A stretch of DNA of 47,761 nt, taken from the NCBI GenBank assembly GCA_005777405.1, contig SXMH01000007.1, positions 1 to 47,761 on the forward strand. The letters are read 5' to 3'. This DNA is from Actinomycetota bacterium (GTDB taxonomy: Bacteria > Actinomycetota > Actinomycetes > Actinomycetales > Microbacteriaceae). The position numbers and the translations under genes are program-made. Shown piece by piece: positions 38,834 through 46,753 of this stretch (the stretch's first letter is position 1; each line of letters starts with the position of its first letter). Under the pieces are notes generated by a model. The model was given only the letters and a program-made list of their open reading frames with translations, searched no databases and was not told the origin of the DNA.

Positions 38834-39889
38834 TCAGGCACCGGTGATCTCGCCGAGCGCACGGTGACCAGACCGGCGTTCGACAAGTCGAGGCACGAGG
38901 AGCCGATGCGTCGGCTCCTCGTTGCTGTCCGGATTCGGGCGCACGATGCCGCCCTCCGGGCCGAACAGCAGAGTCAGGGCAGAGGCGACGACCTCGTCGA
39001 GCGGCTGATCGATGCTCGAGAGGCCGACCGCCGCAGCGACGGGTGTGTTGTCGAAGCCCACGACGGGCAAGTCGAGGTGACCGGCAGCATCGGCCGCCAT
39101 GCGCGCGCCGAGGGCAAGCGAGTCGCTCGCGCACACGATGGCGTCGGGTGCGGCATCCATCGCCAGCAATTGCCGGGCCGATCGCACACCCTCATCGACA
39201 CCATCGAGCGTGACCACTTGGTAGCGCTCGAGGTCAGCCGTGTCGAAGCCGCTCGCTTCTTCCCAGCCGGCGCGGCGCTCGTCGCCCGTGCCGGAGGGGC
39301 TCGGCCATCCGATGTAGCCCACGCGCTGAGCGCCGGATGCTCGCAGATGCTGCACGGTGTCGCGCACTCCCGCGCGGCCATCGACGTCGACCCAGCGGTG
39401 CCGGTGGTCGTCGGTGGTCGAACCCCAGGGGCGGCCGAATGAGACGAAGGGCACCTCGTGCTCGATGAGCCACGAGATGCGAGGGTCGCCGTGGAAGGTC
39501 GCGATGAGCACGAAGGCGTCGATGTCGCTGCCGTCGCGCAGTCGCTTGATGTGCGAGAGCTCGTCTTCGGCGCCGTTGGCAGTGAAGATCATGACGCGCA
39601 AGCCTCGAGCGTCGGCTTGCTCGGCGAGCTTGTGCACGAAGCGGTCGAGCACGGCACCCGAGATGCCGTCGCGAAGGGGGTCGAGTCGCAGACCGATCGT
39701 CGACGAGGTGCGCGTGCGGAGGCGACGAGCCGAGGCGTGGGGTCGATAGCCGAGGCGGTCAATGGCTTCCTGCACTCGCTCACGCGTGGATTCCCGCACG
39801 ATCTCGGGCGAGTTCAGCACGTTCGACACGGTCTGGCGCGAGACGTTGGCAGCGGAAGCGACGTCATCGACGGTCGGCATGCGCCCCAT
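38834..39889 (-). CDS. LacI-family transcriptional regulator
   Basis: The 351-residue protein has an N-terminal helix-turn-helix and hinge (PTVDDVASAANVSRQTVSNVLNSPEIVRESTRERV, residues 5-39; then GYRPHASARRLRT) and a periplasmic-binding-protein-like effector domain from about 55. It represses sugar operons and is released by an imported sugar. ATG 39889 has AAAGGGGG upstream; ATG 39880 is a possible alternative, with GGAG before it. The palindrome at 39981-39994 lies 92 bases upstream, between this gene and the divergent hydrolase. Confidence 0.92.
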   Translation of the reverse strand: MGRMPTVDDVASAANVSRQTVSNVLNSPEIVRESTRERVQEAIDRLGYRPHASARRLRTRTSSTIGLRLDPLRDGISGAVLDRFVHKLAEQADARGLRVMIFTANGAEDELSHIKRLRDGSDIDAFVLIATFHGDPRISWLIEHEVPFVSFGRPWGSTTDDHRHRWVDVDGRAGVRDTVQHLRASGAQRVGYIGWPSPSGTGDERRAGWEEASGFDTADLERYQVVTLDGVDEGVRSARQLLAMDAAPDAIVCASDSLALGARMAADAAGHLDLPVVGFDNTPVAAAVGLSSIDQPLDEVVASALTLLFGPEGGIVRPNPDSNEEPTHRLLVPRLVERRSGHRALGEITGA

Positions 39890-39980
39890 CTCCGCCCCCT
39901 TTGGTGGTCTCATCAATCGGTTCGCCGGCACTGGCTTCGAGCCCCGCACCGACCGCGCAGCGCGGCATCGGGGTTCGCAT

Positions 39981-39994
39981 TTTGATCGATCAAA
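39981..39994. promoter_or_regulatory. LacI-type operator TTTGATCGATCAAA
   Basis: This perfect 14-bp palindrome with a central CG step, the usual core of LacI-family operators, lies in the 191-base gap between the LacI gene and the divergent hydrolase. A -10-like TAGTGT (40003-40008) follows on the rightward strand. It is the only strong operator in the gap and could control both transcription units. Confidence 0.8.
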
Positions 39995-40080
39995 TTATTC
40001 GGTAGTGTTACCCACGACGACACCGGTGTCAAGCCCGACCGGCACCGACACCTTCACGACGGCCCGGAGGCTCGACGACC

Positions 40081-41970
40081 GTGACCCACCCCTTGCAGCC
40101 CCTGCTTCACGACGAACTCGTCGTTCTGCGCGCTCCCACCCAGGTGTGGTCGGCCGAGAACGGCACCATCGGAGGGGCGCCCATCCACGGCATCGCGCAC
40201 AGCGATGTGCGGGTCGTGCGGGGGCTGCGCATGCGCGTGGGGGATGCTGCTGCCGAGCACCTCGTCACCTCCACCGTGAGCGCCGACCACGTCGTCATCG
40301 AGTCGCTGCTGCGGCATCTCGACGACCCCACACCCGACCCCGGAGTGCGGCTGCGCGTCGACCGCCGCGTCGACATCGACGGCTGCGCTGACACCCTCAC
40401 GATCATCAATCGGCACGGTACGCCCCTCACCACCACCGTGACGATCGAGCTCGATCTCGACGCGAGCCTCATCGACGAGATCAAGCAGGGCATCGTGCAG
40501 ACGCGGCCGATCGCCGTCGACCACACCGGCGACACCGCACGCTGGTCGGGCGAGAGCGTGGCCGCGCAACTCACCTCGAGCACCCTCACCATTGCGCAGC
40601 GCGAGGGCGGGCTCGCACTCACGGCGAGCGTGACGGTTCCCGCGCGCGGCGAAGCCTCCGTCGGGTGGAGGCTCGACGCTCAAGATGCGATCGGCGCGGT
40701 GCAGGGCGCGACGGGCCCTGCACCGTGGAGCGCCCCCACCACGGCGGGCACCGACCCGCGCCTACAGCGGTGGGTCGACCGCGCGTTGGGCGACCTCGAC
40801 GCGCTGCGATTGACCCTCGCCGGGCATCCCGAGCAGCAGTTCCTGGCTGCCGGAGCGCCCTGGTTCTTCACGCTCTTCGGGCGGGACTCCCTCTGGGCCG
40901 CGCGCATGCTGCTGCCGCTCGGCACGCGGCTCGCGGGCGACACCCTGCAGGTGCTCGCGCGACTGCAGGGCACGAAGCAGGTCAACGAGACGGCCGAAGA
41001 GCCGGGCAAGATCATGCACGAGCTGCGTCGCCAGTCGCTCGTCATCGACAACGACGTGACCCTGCCGCCGCTCTACTACGGCACCGTCGACGCGACCGCG
41101 CTGTGGATCTGCCTGCTGCACGATGCCTGGCGCGCTGGCCTGCCCGACGACGAGGTGCGGGCGCTGCTGCCGGCACTCGAGGGTGCGCTCGGCTGGATGC
41201 GCGACCACGGCGACGCCGACGGCGACGGTCTTCTCGAGTACATCGACCGCACCGGTCACGGGCTCGCCAACCAGGGGTGGAAAGACTCCGGCGACAGCGT
41301 GCAGTGGCGCGACGGCTCACTCGCCGAAGGCCCCATCGCCCTGTGTGAAGTTCAGGCCTACGCCTACGAAGCCGCGCTCGGCGGTGCAGCGCTGCTGGAA
41401 GCCTTCGGTCGCGACGGTGCAGAGTCGTGGCGCGAGTGGGCGGCGTCGCTGCGACGCATCTTCCACGAGAAGTTCTGGATCACCGACCCTGCCCTCACCG
41501 GCGAACTCGGCCCCTACCCGGCCATCGCGCTCGACGCGAACAAGCGCCCCGTCGACACGGTGACGAGCAACCTCGGCCACTTGCTCGGCACCGGTCTGCT
41601 CGATGCTGAGCAGTCAGAGCTCGTCGCACGACGACTCGGTTCGCCCGAGCTCGACTCGGGCTACGGTCTGCGCACGATGTCGACCGACTCGGCCGGCTAC
41701 TGGCCCATGAGCTACCACGGCGGTTCGGTCTGGACCCACGACACCGCGATCGCCATTCAGGGCCTCGCCCGCGAAGGGCACCACGAGGTCGCGGCCTCGC
41801 TCGCCGAGGGGCTGCTCAAGGTCGCCGAGTCGAACGGGTTCCGCATGCCCGAGCTGCACGCGGGGCTCGGCGCCGACGAGACGGCGCGCCCCTTGCCCTA
41901 CCCGGCGTCGTGCCGGCCACAGGCCTGGTCAGCTGCCGCTGCGATCACCGTGCTCGGAACTCTGGTCTGA
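40081..41970 (+). CDS. Amylo-alpha-1,6-glucosidase / glycogen-debranching-family protein
   Basis: The 629-residue protein has an N-terminal beta-sandwich domain (about 1-215, the glycogen-debranching N-terminal type) and a C-terminal (alpha/alpha)6 barrel (about 240-629). Barrel motifs include WFFTLFGRDSLW at about 261-272, GHGLANQGWKDSGDS at about 394-408 and PYPASCRPQAWSAAA near the end. Relatives cleave alpha-glucosidic or other glycosidic bonds by inversion. Small-substrate preference and cytosolic location are inferred from the lack of a signal peptide and the neighbouring importer. GTG start at 40081; control by the LacI regulator is probable. Confidence 0.88.
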   Translation: MTHPLQPLLHDELVVLRAPTQVWSAENGTIGGAPIHGIAHSDVRVVRGLRMRVGDAAAEHLVTSTVSADHVVIESLLRHLDDPTPDPGVRLRVDRRVDIDGCADTLTIINRHGTPLTTTVTIELDLDASLIDEIKQGIVQTRPIAVDHTGDTARWSGESVAAQLTSSTLTIAQREGGLALTASVTVPARGEASVGWRLDAQDAIGAVQGATGPAPWSAPTTAGTDPRLQRWVDRALGDLDALRLTLAGHPEQQFLAAGAPWFFTLFGRDSLWAARMLLPLGTRLAGDTLQVLARLQGTKQVNETAEEPGKIMHELRRQSLVIDNDVTLPPLYYGTVDATALWICLLHDAWRAGLPDDEVRALLPALEGALGWMRDHGDADGDGLLEYIDRTGHGLANQGWKDSGDSVQWRDGSLAEGPIALCEVQAYAYEAALGGAALLEAFGRDGAESWREWAASLRRIFHEKFWITDPALTGELGPYPAIALDANKRPVDTVTSNLGHLLGTGLLDAEQSELVARRLGSPELDSGYGLRTMSTDSAGYWPMSYHGGSVWTHDTAIAIQGLAREGHHEVAASLAEGLLKVAESNGFRMPELHAGLGADETARPLPYPASCRPQAWSAAAAITVLGTLV

Positions 41971-42117
41971 CGCCTCGGCTTCCGCCGCTGCGCGGTCTTC
42001 TGCCATCCGACGCCGCACGGGCGGCAGCACGACGGCGAAGAAGATCACCGCGAGCACGATGAGCAACACGACGAGCGTGACACCGGTGATCGCCAGGACG
42101 AGTGCGAGGGAGCTCAT
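41929..42117 (-). CDS. Small single-pass membrane protein
   Basis: The 62-residue frame has one hydrophobic segment at about 5-32 (LVLAITGVTLVVLLIVLAVI) followed by a charged tail (RRRMAEDRAAAEAEAS), a common pattern in small actinobacterial membrane proteins. GGAG precedes the ATG by only two bases. It overlaps the end of the convergent hydrolase gene by 42 bases. Function is unknown. Confidence 0.58.
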   Translation of the reverse strand: MSSLALVLAITGVTLVVLLIVLAVIFFAVVLPPVRRRMAEDRAAAEAEASDQSSEHGDRSGS

Positions 42118-42151
42118 CGCTCCAGTGTGTCAGCCGCGCTGAGGCCGCTGC

Positions 42152-42454
42152 CTACAACACCGTCGCGCCCAGGAAAGCGGCGTACGCGGCGAGCGCCGCC
42201 CACGCCGTGACGTCGACCACGCGCTTCGGGGCCTTGAGCAGCACAAGGGCCGCCGTCACTGCGAGCAGCGCCCAGCAGATCGAGTGCCCGAACCTGATGA
42301 GCCACTGCTGCACCCCACTCGTCGACTCTGCACGCTCGGGCACGACGAAGAGCCACAGCACCGCAAGCGCGATGCTGACGACGAGGCCGCCGGCCGCGAG
42401 GGCCGTGCGGTGGCGGGCGACGAAGCTGCGGGGGCGGTCAGGTGCGGTGGTCAC
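42152..42454 (-). CDS. Small integral membrane protein
   Basis: The protein of about 100 residues (GTG 42454) has three hydrophobic segments: ALAAGGLVVSIALAVLWLFVV, SICWALLAVTAALVLL and VTAWAALAAYAAFLGATVL. ATG 42490 would add 12 residues. No family is recognised. It is co-directional with the preceding oxidoreductase and the following small membrane protein gene. Confidence 0.68.
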   Translation of the reverse strand: MTTAPDRPRSFVARHRTALAAGGLVVSIALAVLWLFVVPERAESTSGVQQWLIRFGHSICWALLAVTAALVLLKAPKRVVDVTAWAALAAYAAFLGATVL

Positions 42455-42537
42455 GTTGACAGGCAAGCAGAGTGCTGCGTCAGCGGGCATCCATCGATGG
42501 GTGGATGCTCACCCACCGATCGGCGGACCACCCAGGT

Positions 42538-43638
42538 CTAGCGCCCCATGCGGCTGAGTTGCGCCACGACCTGCCGCGCAATGTTGCGGCCCGCGCGATT
42601 CGCGCCGATGGTCGACGCGGCGGGACCGTAGCCCGCGAAGAACACGCGGGGGTCGCGCTCAGAGCGGTGACTTGCGACGGTGACCCCGCCCTCTTTCTCG
42701 CGCAACCTCAGCGGAGCGAGATGACGAAGCTCGGGCCGGAACCCGGTGGCCCAGATGATCGCATCGGCGTGCTGTCGTGAACCGTCTGCCCACACCGCGC
42801 CGTCGGCGTCGAGTCGCTCGAACATGCCGCGGCTCTCGAGAATGCCCCGATCAAGAGCAGCCTGCACGCGGCGGGTGCGAGGCACACCTGTGCCCGAGAC
42901 GATGCTCGGCAGGGCGCGACCGGCGCGCGCGGCGTCGTCTTGCTGAGCGACGGCATGCTCGGCGGCCTCGAGGTTGAGCTCGCCCTCGTTGAGAAACTCT
43001 GGCGGACGCCGGGTCGCCCACGTGATGCTCGCGGCGTGCGGCTCGAGTTCGAGAATGAAGCCGATGGCGCTCGTGCCCGCACCGACCACGATGACATCCT
43101 GGCCCGCGAACTCCTCAGCAGCCACGTAGTCAGAGGTGTGCACGTGCCGCCCGGCGAAGTCGTCGCGACCGGAGTACCACGGCACGAACGGCGAGCCCCA
43201 CGTGCCGGTCGCGTTGACGATCGTCGACGTGCCGAGCTCAAGCGGGCCGTTCTCGGTCGTCAGTCGCACGAGCAAGTGGTGGCCCTCGTCTTCGACGTGC
43301 GTCACCGTCGCGGGGCGCACGACTTGCAGACCGTAGTGCTCTTCGTATTGCCGGTAGTAGTCGGCCACCACATCGCGCGCCGGCGCATGGTGGTCGGCAG
43401 TCTCGAAGCTCAGCCCCAGCTCGTCCATGCCGGGCAGGTCGTTGACGCGGTGCGCCGAGCCGAGGCGCAGCGCCTCCCAGCGAAACTGCCAGGCTCCACC
43501 CGTGCCGGGGCCGCGGTCGAGCAGCACGAACTCTTCCCCGGGTTCGAGCCCGAGTCGCCGCAGATAGAACGCAACAGAGAGGCCGGCTTGTCCCGCGCCG
43601 ATGACGACGGTCTTGGTCGTCAGATCCGGCTCGGTCAC
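42538..43638 (-). CDS. FAD/NAD(P)-dependent oxidoreductase, flavin-monooxygenase-like
   Basis: The 366-residue protein has an N-terminal FAD-binding GAGQAGLS (about 12-19) and GPGTGGAWQFRW, a second nucleotide-binding site VIVVGAGTSAIGF at about 170-182, and ATGFRPELRHL near 320. This two-dinucleotide-domain arrangement fits flavin-containing monooxygenases and related disulfide-independent reductases; the substrate is unknown. GTG 43638 begins MTEPDLTTKTVVIGAG, the expected position for the FAD motif. The longer frame to 43779 reads through sequence without coding character. Confidence 0.88.
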   Translation of the reverse strand: MTEPDLTTKTVVIGAGQAGLSVAFYLRRLGLEPGEEFVLLDRGPGTGGAWQFRWEALRLGSAHRVNDLPGMDELGLSFETADHHAPARDVVADYYRQYEEHYGLQVVRPATVTHVEDEGHHLLVRLTTENGPLELGTSTIVNATGTWGSPFVPWYSGRDDFAGRHVHTSDYVAAEEFAGQDVIVVGAGTSAIGFILELEPHAASITWATRRPPEFLNEGELNLEAAEHAVAQQDDAARAGRALPSIVSGTGVPRTRRVQAALDRGILESRGMFERLDADGAVWADGSRQHADAIIWATGFRPELRHLAPLRLREKEGGVTVASHRSERDPRVFFAGYGPAASTIGANRAGRNIARQVVAQLSRMGR

Positions 43639-43797
43639 CCCGTCAACGTTACCCGCTGACCGTGGATGCCCTCCGCCCGTTCCACGCGGTCGCAAGGCCC
43701 CTGCGTGATAGACTCTGCCGAGTTTTTCCACCGTTCTGATCGACATCGCGGGGTCGTCCCCCGACTCACCGGTCAACACTTTGTGAGGGGGTCACGC

Positions 43798-44016
43798 ATG
43801 GGGCGCGGCCGGCAGAAGGCGAAGCACACCAAGGTGGCTCGCGAATTGAAGTACTACACGCCTGACACCAACCTCAGCGCGCTCGAGCGCGAGCTCGCGG
43901 CGTCGAACGGCGACCTGTACGAAGACAAGTGGGCGCACCTCGTCGACGACGATGACGAGGATGACGACGCCGACGAACTCGACGACGACGAAGGCACGTC
44001 AGCGCGCACGGCGTAG
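43798..44016 (+). CDS. DUF3073-family actinobacterial protein
   Basis: The 72-residue protein starts MGRGRQKAKHTKVARELKYY, the conserved N-terminus of DUF3073, followed by TPDTNLSALERELA and an Asp/Glu-rich tail (residues about 47-67). Function is unknown; the basic head and acidic tail suggest nucleic-acid or protein contacts. GAGGGGG lies 6 bases before the ATG. DUF3073 genes commonly sit near purM/purF in actinobacteria, and here purM lies 1.6 kb away. Confidence 0.92.
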   Translation: MGRGRQKAKHTKVARELKYYTPDTNLSALERELAASNGDLYEDKWAHLVDDDDEDDDADELDDDEGTSARTA

Positions 44017-44033
44017 ACCCGTTCTGCCGCACG

Positions 44034-44552
44034 CTATCGTGCTGCGTCGACTGAGATCGAGACCAGTGCTGAGCGCACTTCCGAAACGTCGATTCCTGCC
44101 GCTACGGCAGCGAGAGCGCCTCTCCACGCTGCCACGAGGATGCTCGCGATAGCGCGGGCCTCGTTGGGCCAGTAGCTCGCCACGGCTTCTGTCATTCGAT
44201 CAGGTTCTGAGCGTGATGGCGGTACGTCGAGCAGGTGCGCGAGCTCCTCTCTCACCACGAAATCGAACGCCACCACGAGCGCTGCGTTCGCGGCCGCCGA
44301 CGGGTCACCGCCGACGCTCGCGCGAGCGCCCTCCATGCGGTCAAACAAGCGCTGTTCGACGTCGCGGCGCACGAAGGTATAGAGCCCGAGTTTGCTGCCG
44401 AAGTGGTGGTAGAGCACGCCCGTCGTCACGCCCGCGGCTGACGACAACTCGCCCACGCTCACGTCGTCGAAGGGTCGTCGCCCGAACTCGCGGATTGCCA
44501 CAAGCGCCACTCGCCCCTTGGCCGAGGTGGAGAGAGGAATCCACTCGCGCAT
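44034..44552 (-). CDS. TetR-family transcriptional regulator
   Basis: The 172-residue protein has a TetR helix-turn-helix at about 10-55 (ALVAIREFGRRPFDDVSVGELSSAAGVTTGVLYHHFGSKLGLY is the region) and a helical ligand domain after it. It is somewhat shorter than the family's usual 190-200 residues. It is divergent from a VOC-family gene over 58 bases that hold a perfect palindrome, so it probably represses that gene and itself. A 5-bp inverted repeat (GCACG-CTAT-CGTGC, 44029-44042) spans its stop codon. Confidence 0.9.
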   Translation of the reverse strand: MREWIPLSTSAKGRVALVAIREFGRRPFDDVSVGELSSAAGVTTGVLYHHFGSKLGLYTFVRRDVEQRLFDRMEGARASVGGDPSAAANAALVVAFDFVVREELAHLLDVPPSRSEPDRMTEAVASYWPNEARAIASILVAAWRGALAAVAAGIDVSEVRSALVSISVDAAR

Positions 44553-44592
44553 AACTCAATAATACGGTTATGCTCACCGTAACTGAGTTACG
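44551..44592. promoter_or_regulatory. TetR operator region between TetR and VOC genes
   Basis: The perfect palindrome CGTAACT-G-AGTTACG lies at 44578-44592. A second, related dyad ATAAC-N11-GTTAT (44551-44571) overlaps the TetR start codon. Outer arms TAACTCA (44552-44558) and TGAGTTA (44584-44590) also pair. Two related sites covering a short divergent promoter are typical for TetR autoregulation. Confidence 0.65.
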
Positions 44593-44610
44593 ACACGAAA
44601 GGACTCACTC

Positions 44611-44961
44611 ATGAAGCTCGAACTCTTCCTCATCCCCACTCGCGACCTGAGCGCGTCACTCTCCGTGTACCGCGACGGCTTCGGGTTCACCGAGCTGTGG
44701 CGAGAGGGCGACACGACTGCGGCGCTCACCCTGCCGGGCAGCGATGCGCAGATCATGCTCGACGCGAGCGACCCTGACGCCGCGCCGGGCCCGATGTTCG
44801 TCGTCGAGAGCGTCGCAGCGTTTCACAGCGCGCGCCCCTCGACGCTCACCGTGCTCGCCGAGCCTTCAGAGATTCCTGGCGGCTACCTCGCGACCTACCA
44901 AGAGCCGGGCGGCGCGACGATCTACGTGCTCGACCAGTCGACGGAGTCTGCCCCCGAGTGA
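44611..44961 (+). CDS. VOC-superfamily (glyoxalase/bleomycin-resistance-like) protein
   Basis: The 116-residue protein has the paired beta-alpha-beta-beta-beta modules of the vicinal oxygen chelate fold: MKLELFLIPTRDLSASLSVYRDGFGF at the start, then LPGSDAQIMLD, GGYLATYQEPGGATIYVLD at the end. Members bind metals or drugs; substrate unknown. AAAGGA precedes the ATG by 9 bases. It is divergent from a TetR gene and probably induced through it. Confidence 0.87.
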   Translation: MKLELFLIPTRDLSASLSVYRDGFGFTELWREGDTTAALTLPGSDAQIMLDASDPDAAPGPMFVVESVAAFHSARPSTLTVLAEPSEIPGGYLATYQEPGGATIYVLDQSTESAPE

Positions 44962-45026
44962 GGCGCGCTGAGGGCGCTACCGCTGCAACTGAGATCTCGA
45001 TGGCGAGTTCGCTCGCCAACTCGTAC

Positions 45027-45104
45027 CTATCGAAACCAGGCCGGTATCGAGACGAAGAGCAAGATCGAGAAGCCCGCCACGACAGCCGAGAGAACGTACG
45101 CCAT
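45027..45104 (-). CDS. Possible 25-residue hydrophobic peptide
   Basis: ATG 45104 is preceded by AAGGGG about 11 bases upstream and encodes MAYVLSAVVAGFSILLF followed by VSIPAWFR, a single hydrophobic helix with a basic C-terminus. It is the only coding-like feature in the 179-base gap between the VOC gene and the next leftward gene, 37 bases downstream of that gene's stop. It could be a small membrane peptide or chance; no family is recognised. Confidence 0.35.
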   Translation of the reverse strand: MAYVLSAVVAGFSILLFVSIPAWFR

Positions 45105-45140
45105 CTGCGATCACCCCTTCACTTTCGAAGCGCCCTGCCG

Positions 45141-45512
45141 CTAGCCTTGCCGGCCTCCCGCTTCAGTGTCGTCAGACGATTGCTGAACGATCGCGGATGT
45201 CACCCTGAGAATCTCGGCGAGGGTGATGCTCCACACGCCGCCCTCCGACGTGCGCCAACTCTCGATGCCCTCCGAGAACTCGGAGCCCACCGTCGCGTCG
45301 ATGCGACGGACTGCGGTGACGGAGGCGCGCAGTGCATGGGTCGCTATCGGAAGATGGCCCACCTGAATCGGTTCGATGAGCGAGACGTGTGCAATCCACT
45401 CTCGGTCCAGCCACCACTCGATATCCCCGATGACGAGAACACCGACGCCGTCGCCAGCGGCGAACTCCCACTCTTGCCCCACAGCGAACGGGGATAGCTC
45501 GGTGACGTCCAC
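45141..45512 (-). CDS. Hypothetical protein
   Basis: The 123-residue frame from GTG 45512 has AGAGGAAA 6 bases upstream and begins VDVTELSPFAVGQEWEF. The central segment VGVLVIGDIEWWLDREWIAHVSLI is beta-rich and suggests a small soluble beta domain. I cannot assign a family. Frames to 45539 would start at GTG/ATG before the ribosome-binding site and are less likely. Base composition is lower in GC than the flanking purM gene. Confidence 0.65.
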   Translation of the reverse strand: MDVTELSPFAVGQEWEFAAGDGVGVLVIGDIEWWLDREWIAHVSLIEPIQVGHLPIATHALRASVTAVRRIDATVGSEFSEGIESWRTSEGGVWSITLAEILRVTSAIVQQSSDDTEAGGRQG

Positions 45513-45586
45513 GTGCGGTTTCCTCTCTACACACATCACGCGTGCCGACGTTCCCGAGACGGGGCCTCACGCTCTCCCGAGGGCGG

Positions 45587-46681
45587 CTATTGCGCGAACG
45601 CCCCGACGAGCTTCACGGCCCCACCGTCGACACCCTTGGCGCCCTGCTCGAACCCGCTGAGGTCGTGGGCGGCCGTGGAGACTCGGCCGGCGACCCAGGC
45701 GGGCACGCCGCGGCTCTCCAACGCGCGGATGACCGAACTCGCGGTGTCGTGGGCAACGACGGCGAGCATCCCGATACCGAGATTCCAGGTGCCTTCCGTC
45801 GATTCGAGCGACTCCCCTGAGATGTCGGTGAGCACGCGGAAGATCGAGGGCGGGCTCCATGAGCCGCGGTCGAGTTCGACCCAGCTGCCGACGGGCAGCA
45901 CGCGCGCGAGGTTCGCCGCGATGCCACCGCCCGTCACGTGGCTCAGTGCGTGCACGGCGCCGGGCAGCTCGTCGAGCACGGCGAGCAGGGGCGAGGTGTA
46001 GAGGGCGGTCGGCACAAGCAGCGCACGGCCAACGACGCCGCCGAATTCGGCGAGCTCGTCGTGATAGCCGATGCCGCGCTGGGCGAGAATGTGGCGAACG
46101 AGCGAGAAGCCGTTGCTGTGCAGGCCCGAACTTGCCATCGCGATGACGACGTCGCCGTGCTGCACGCGCTCCGGGCCCAGGGTCTCGTCGGCTTCGACCA
46201 CGCCGACGGCGGCACCGGCGACGTCGTAGTCGTCGGGGCCCAGAAGACCGGGATGCTCTGCCGTTTCACCCCCGACGAGGGCCGTGCCCGTGGCCGCGCA
46301 CGCTTCGGCGATGCCCCGCACGATGTCGGCGATGCGCTGCGGGTGCACCTTGCCGCAGGCGATGTAGTCGGTCATGAAGAGGGGCTTCGCGCCCACGACG
46401 ACGATGTCGTCAACGACCATGGCCACGAGGTCTTGGCCGATCGTGTCGTGGATGTCGAGGGCCTGGGCGATGGCGACCTTCGTGCCGACGCCATCGGTGC
46501 TCGTCGCGAGGAGGGGGCGACGATAGTCGCGCAGTGCCGAGGCGTCCCACAGGCCGGCGAAGCCGCCGACGCCGCCAAGAACCTGGGCGCCATGGGTCGC
46601 CGCGACCGACGCCTTCATGAGCTCGACAGCGCGGTCACCCGCAGCCGTGTCGACTCCGGCGGCGGCATAGGAGTTCGTCAT
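45587..46681 (-). CDS. purM: Phosphoribosylformylglycinamidine cyclo-ligase (AIR synthetase)
   Basis: The 364-residue protein of normal PurM length starts MTNSYAAAGVDTAAGDRAVELMK. It shows the ATP-binding signature DGVGTKVAIAQ, the Asp-rich VVDDIVVVGAKPLFMTDYIACGKV, GGETAEHPGL and ASSGLHSNGFSLVR, and the late HVTGGGIAANL. It converts FGAM plus ATP to AIR, step 5 of purine synthesis. The gene is divergent from purF over 72 bases. Confidence 0.97.
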   Translation of the reverse strand: MTNSYAAAGVDTAAGDRAVELMKASVAATHGAQVLGGVGGFAGLWDASALRDYRRPLLATSTDGVGTKVAIAQALDIHDTIGQDLVAMVVDDIVVVGAKPLFMTDYIACGKVHPQRIADIVRGIAEACAATGTALVGGETAEHPGLLGPDDYDVAGAAVGVVEADETLGPERVQHGDVVIAMASSGLHSNGFSLVRHILAQRGIGYHDELAEFGGVVGRALLVPTALYTSPLLAVLDELPGAVHALSHVTGGGIAANLARVLPVGSWVELDRGSWSPPSIFRVLTDISGESLESTEGTWNLGIGMLAVVAHDTASSVIRALESRGVPAWVAGRVSTAAHDLSGFEQGAKGVDGGAVKLVGAFAQ

Positions 46682-46753
46682 TCGTTCATCCGTTCCGCGG
46701 TCTGACAGACTGGCCTCGTCACCGTCAACCTTACGGTCTGGAGCACTTCCCGC
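46682..46753. promoter_or_regulatory. Divergent purM-purF promoter region
   Basis: This 72-base gap contains the palindrome GTCTG-A-CAGAC (46700-46710) and a second GGTCTGG (46735-46741). Both pur genes must be expressed from here, so the dyad is a candidate operator. No known purine-regulator consensus was recognised. Confidence 0.4.

Noticed and set aside
42491-42500. Palindrome CCATCGATGG near the small membrane protein start
   Set aside because: It is short, made of the locally frequent GGATGC/CATCC words, and not placed where an operator is needed.
43666-43797. Longer start for the DUF3073 gene
   Set aside because: The conserved MGRGRQKAK start at 43798 has a strong Shine-Dalgarno sequence; upstream codons do not match the family.
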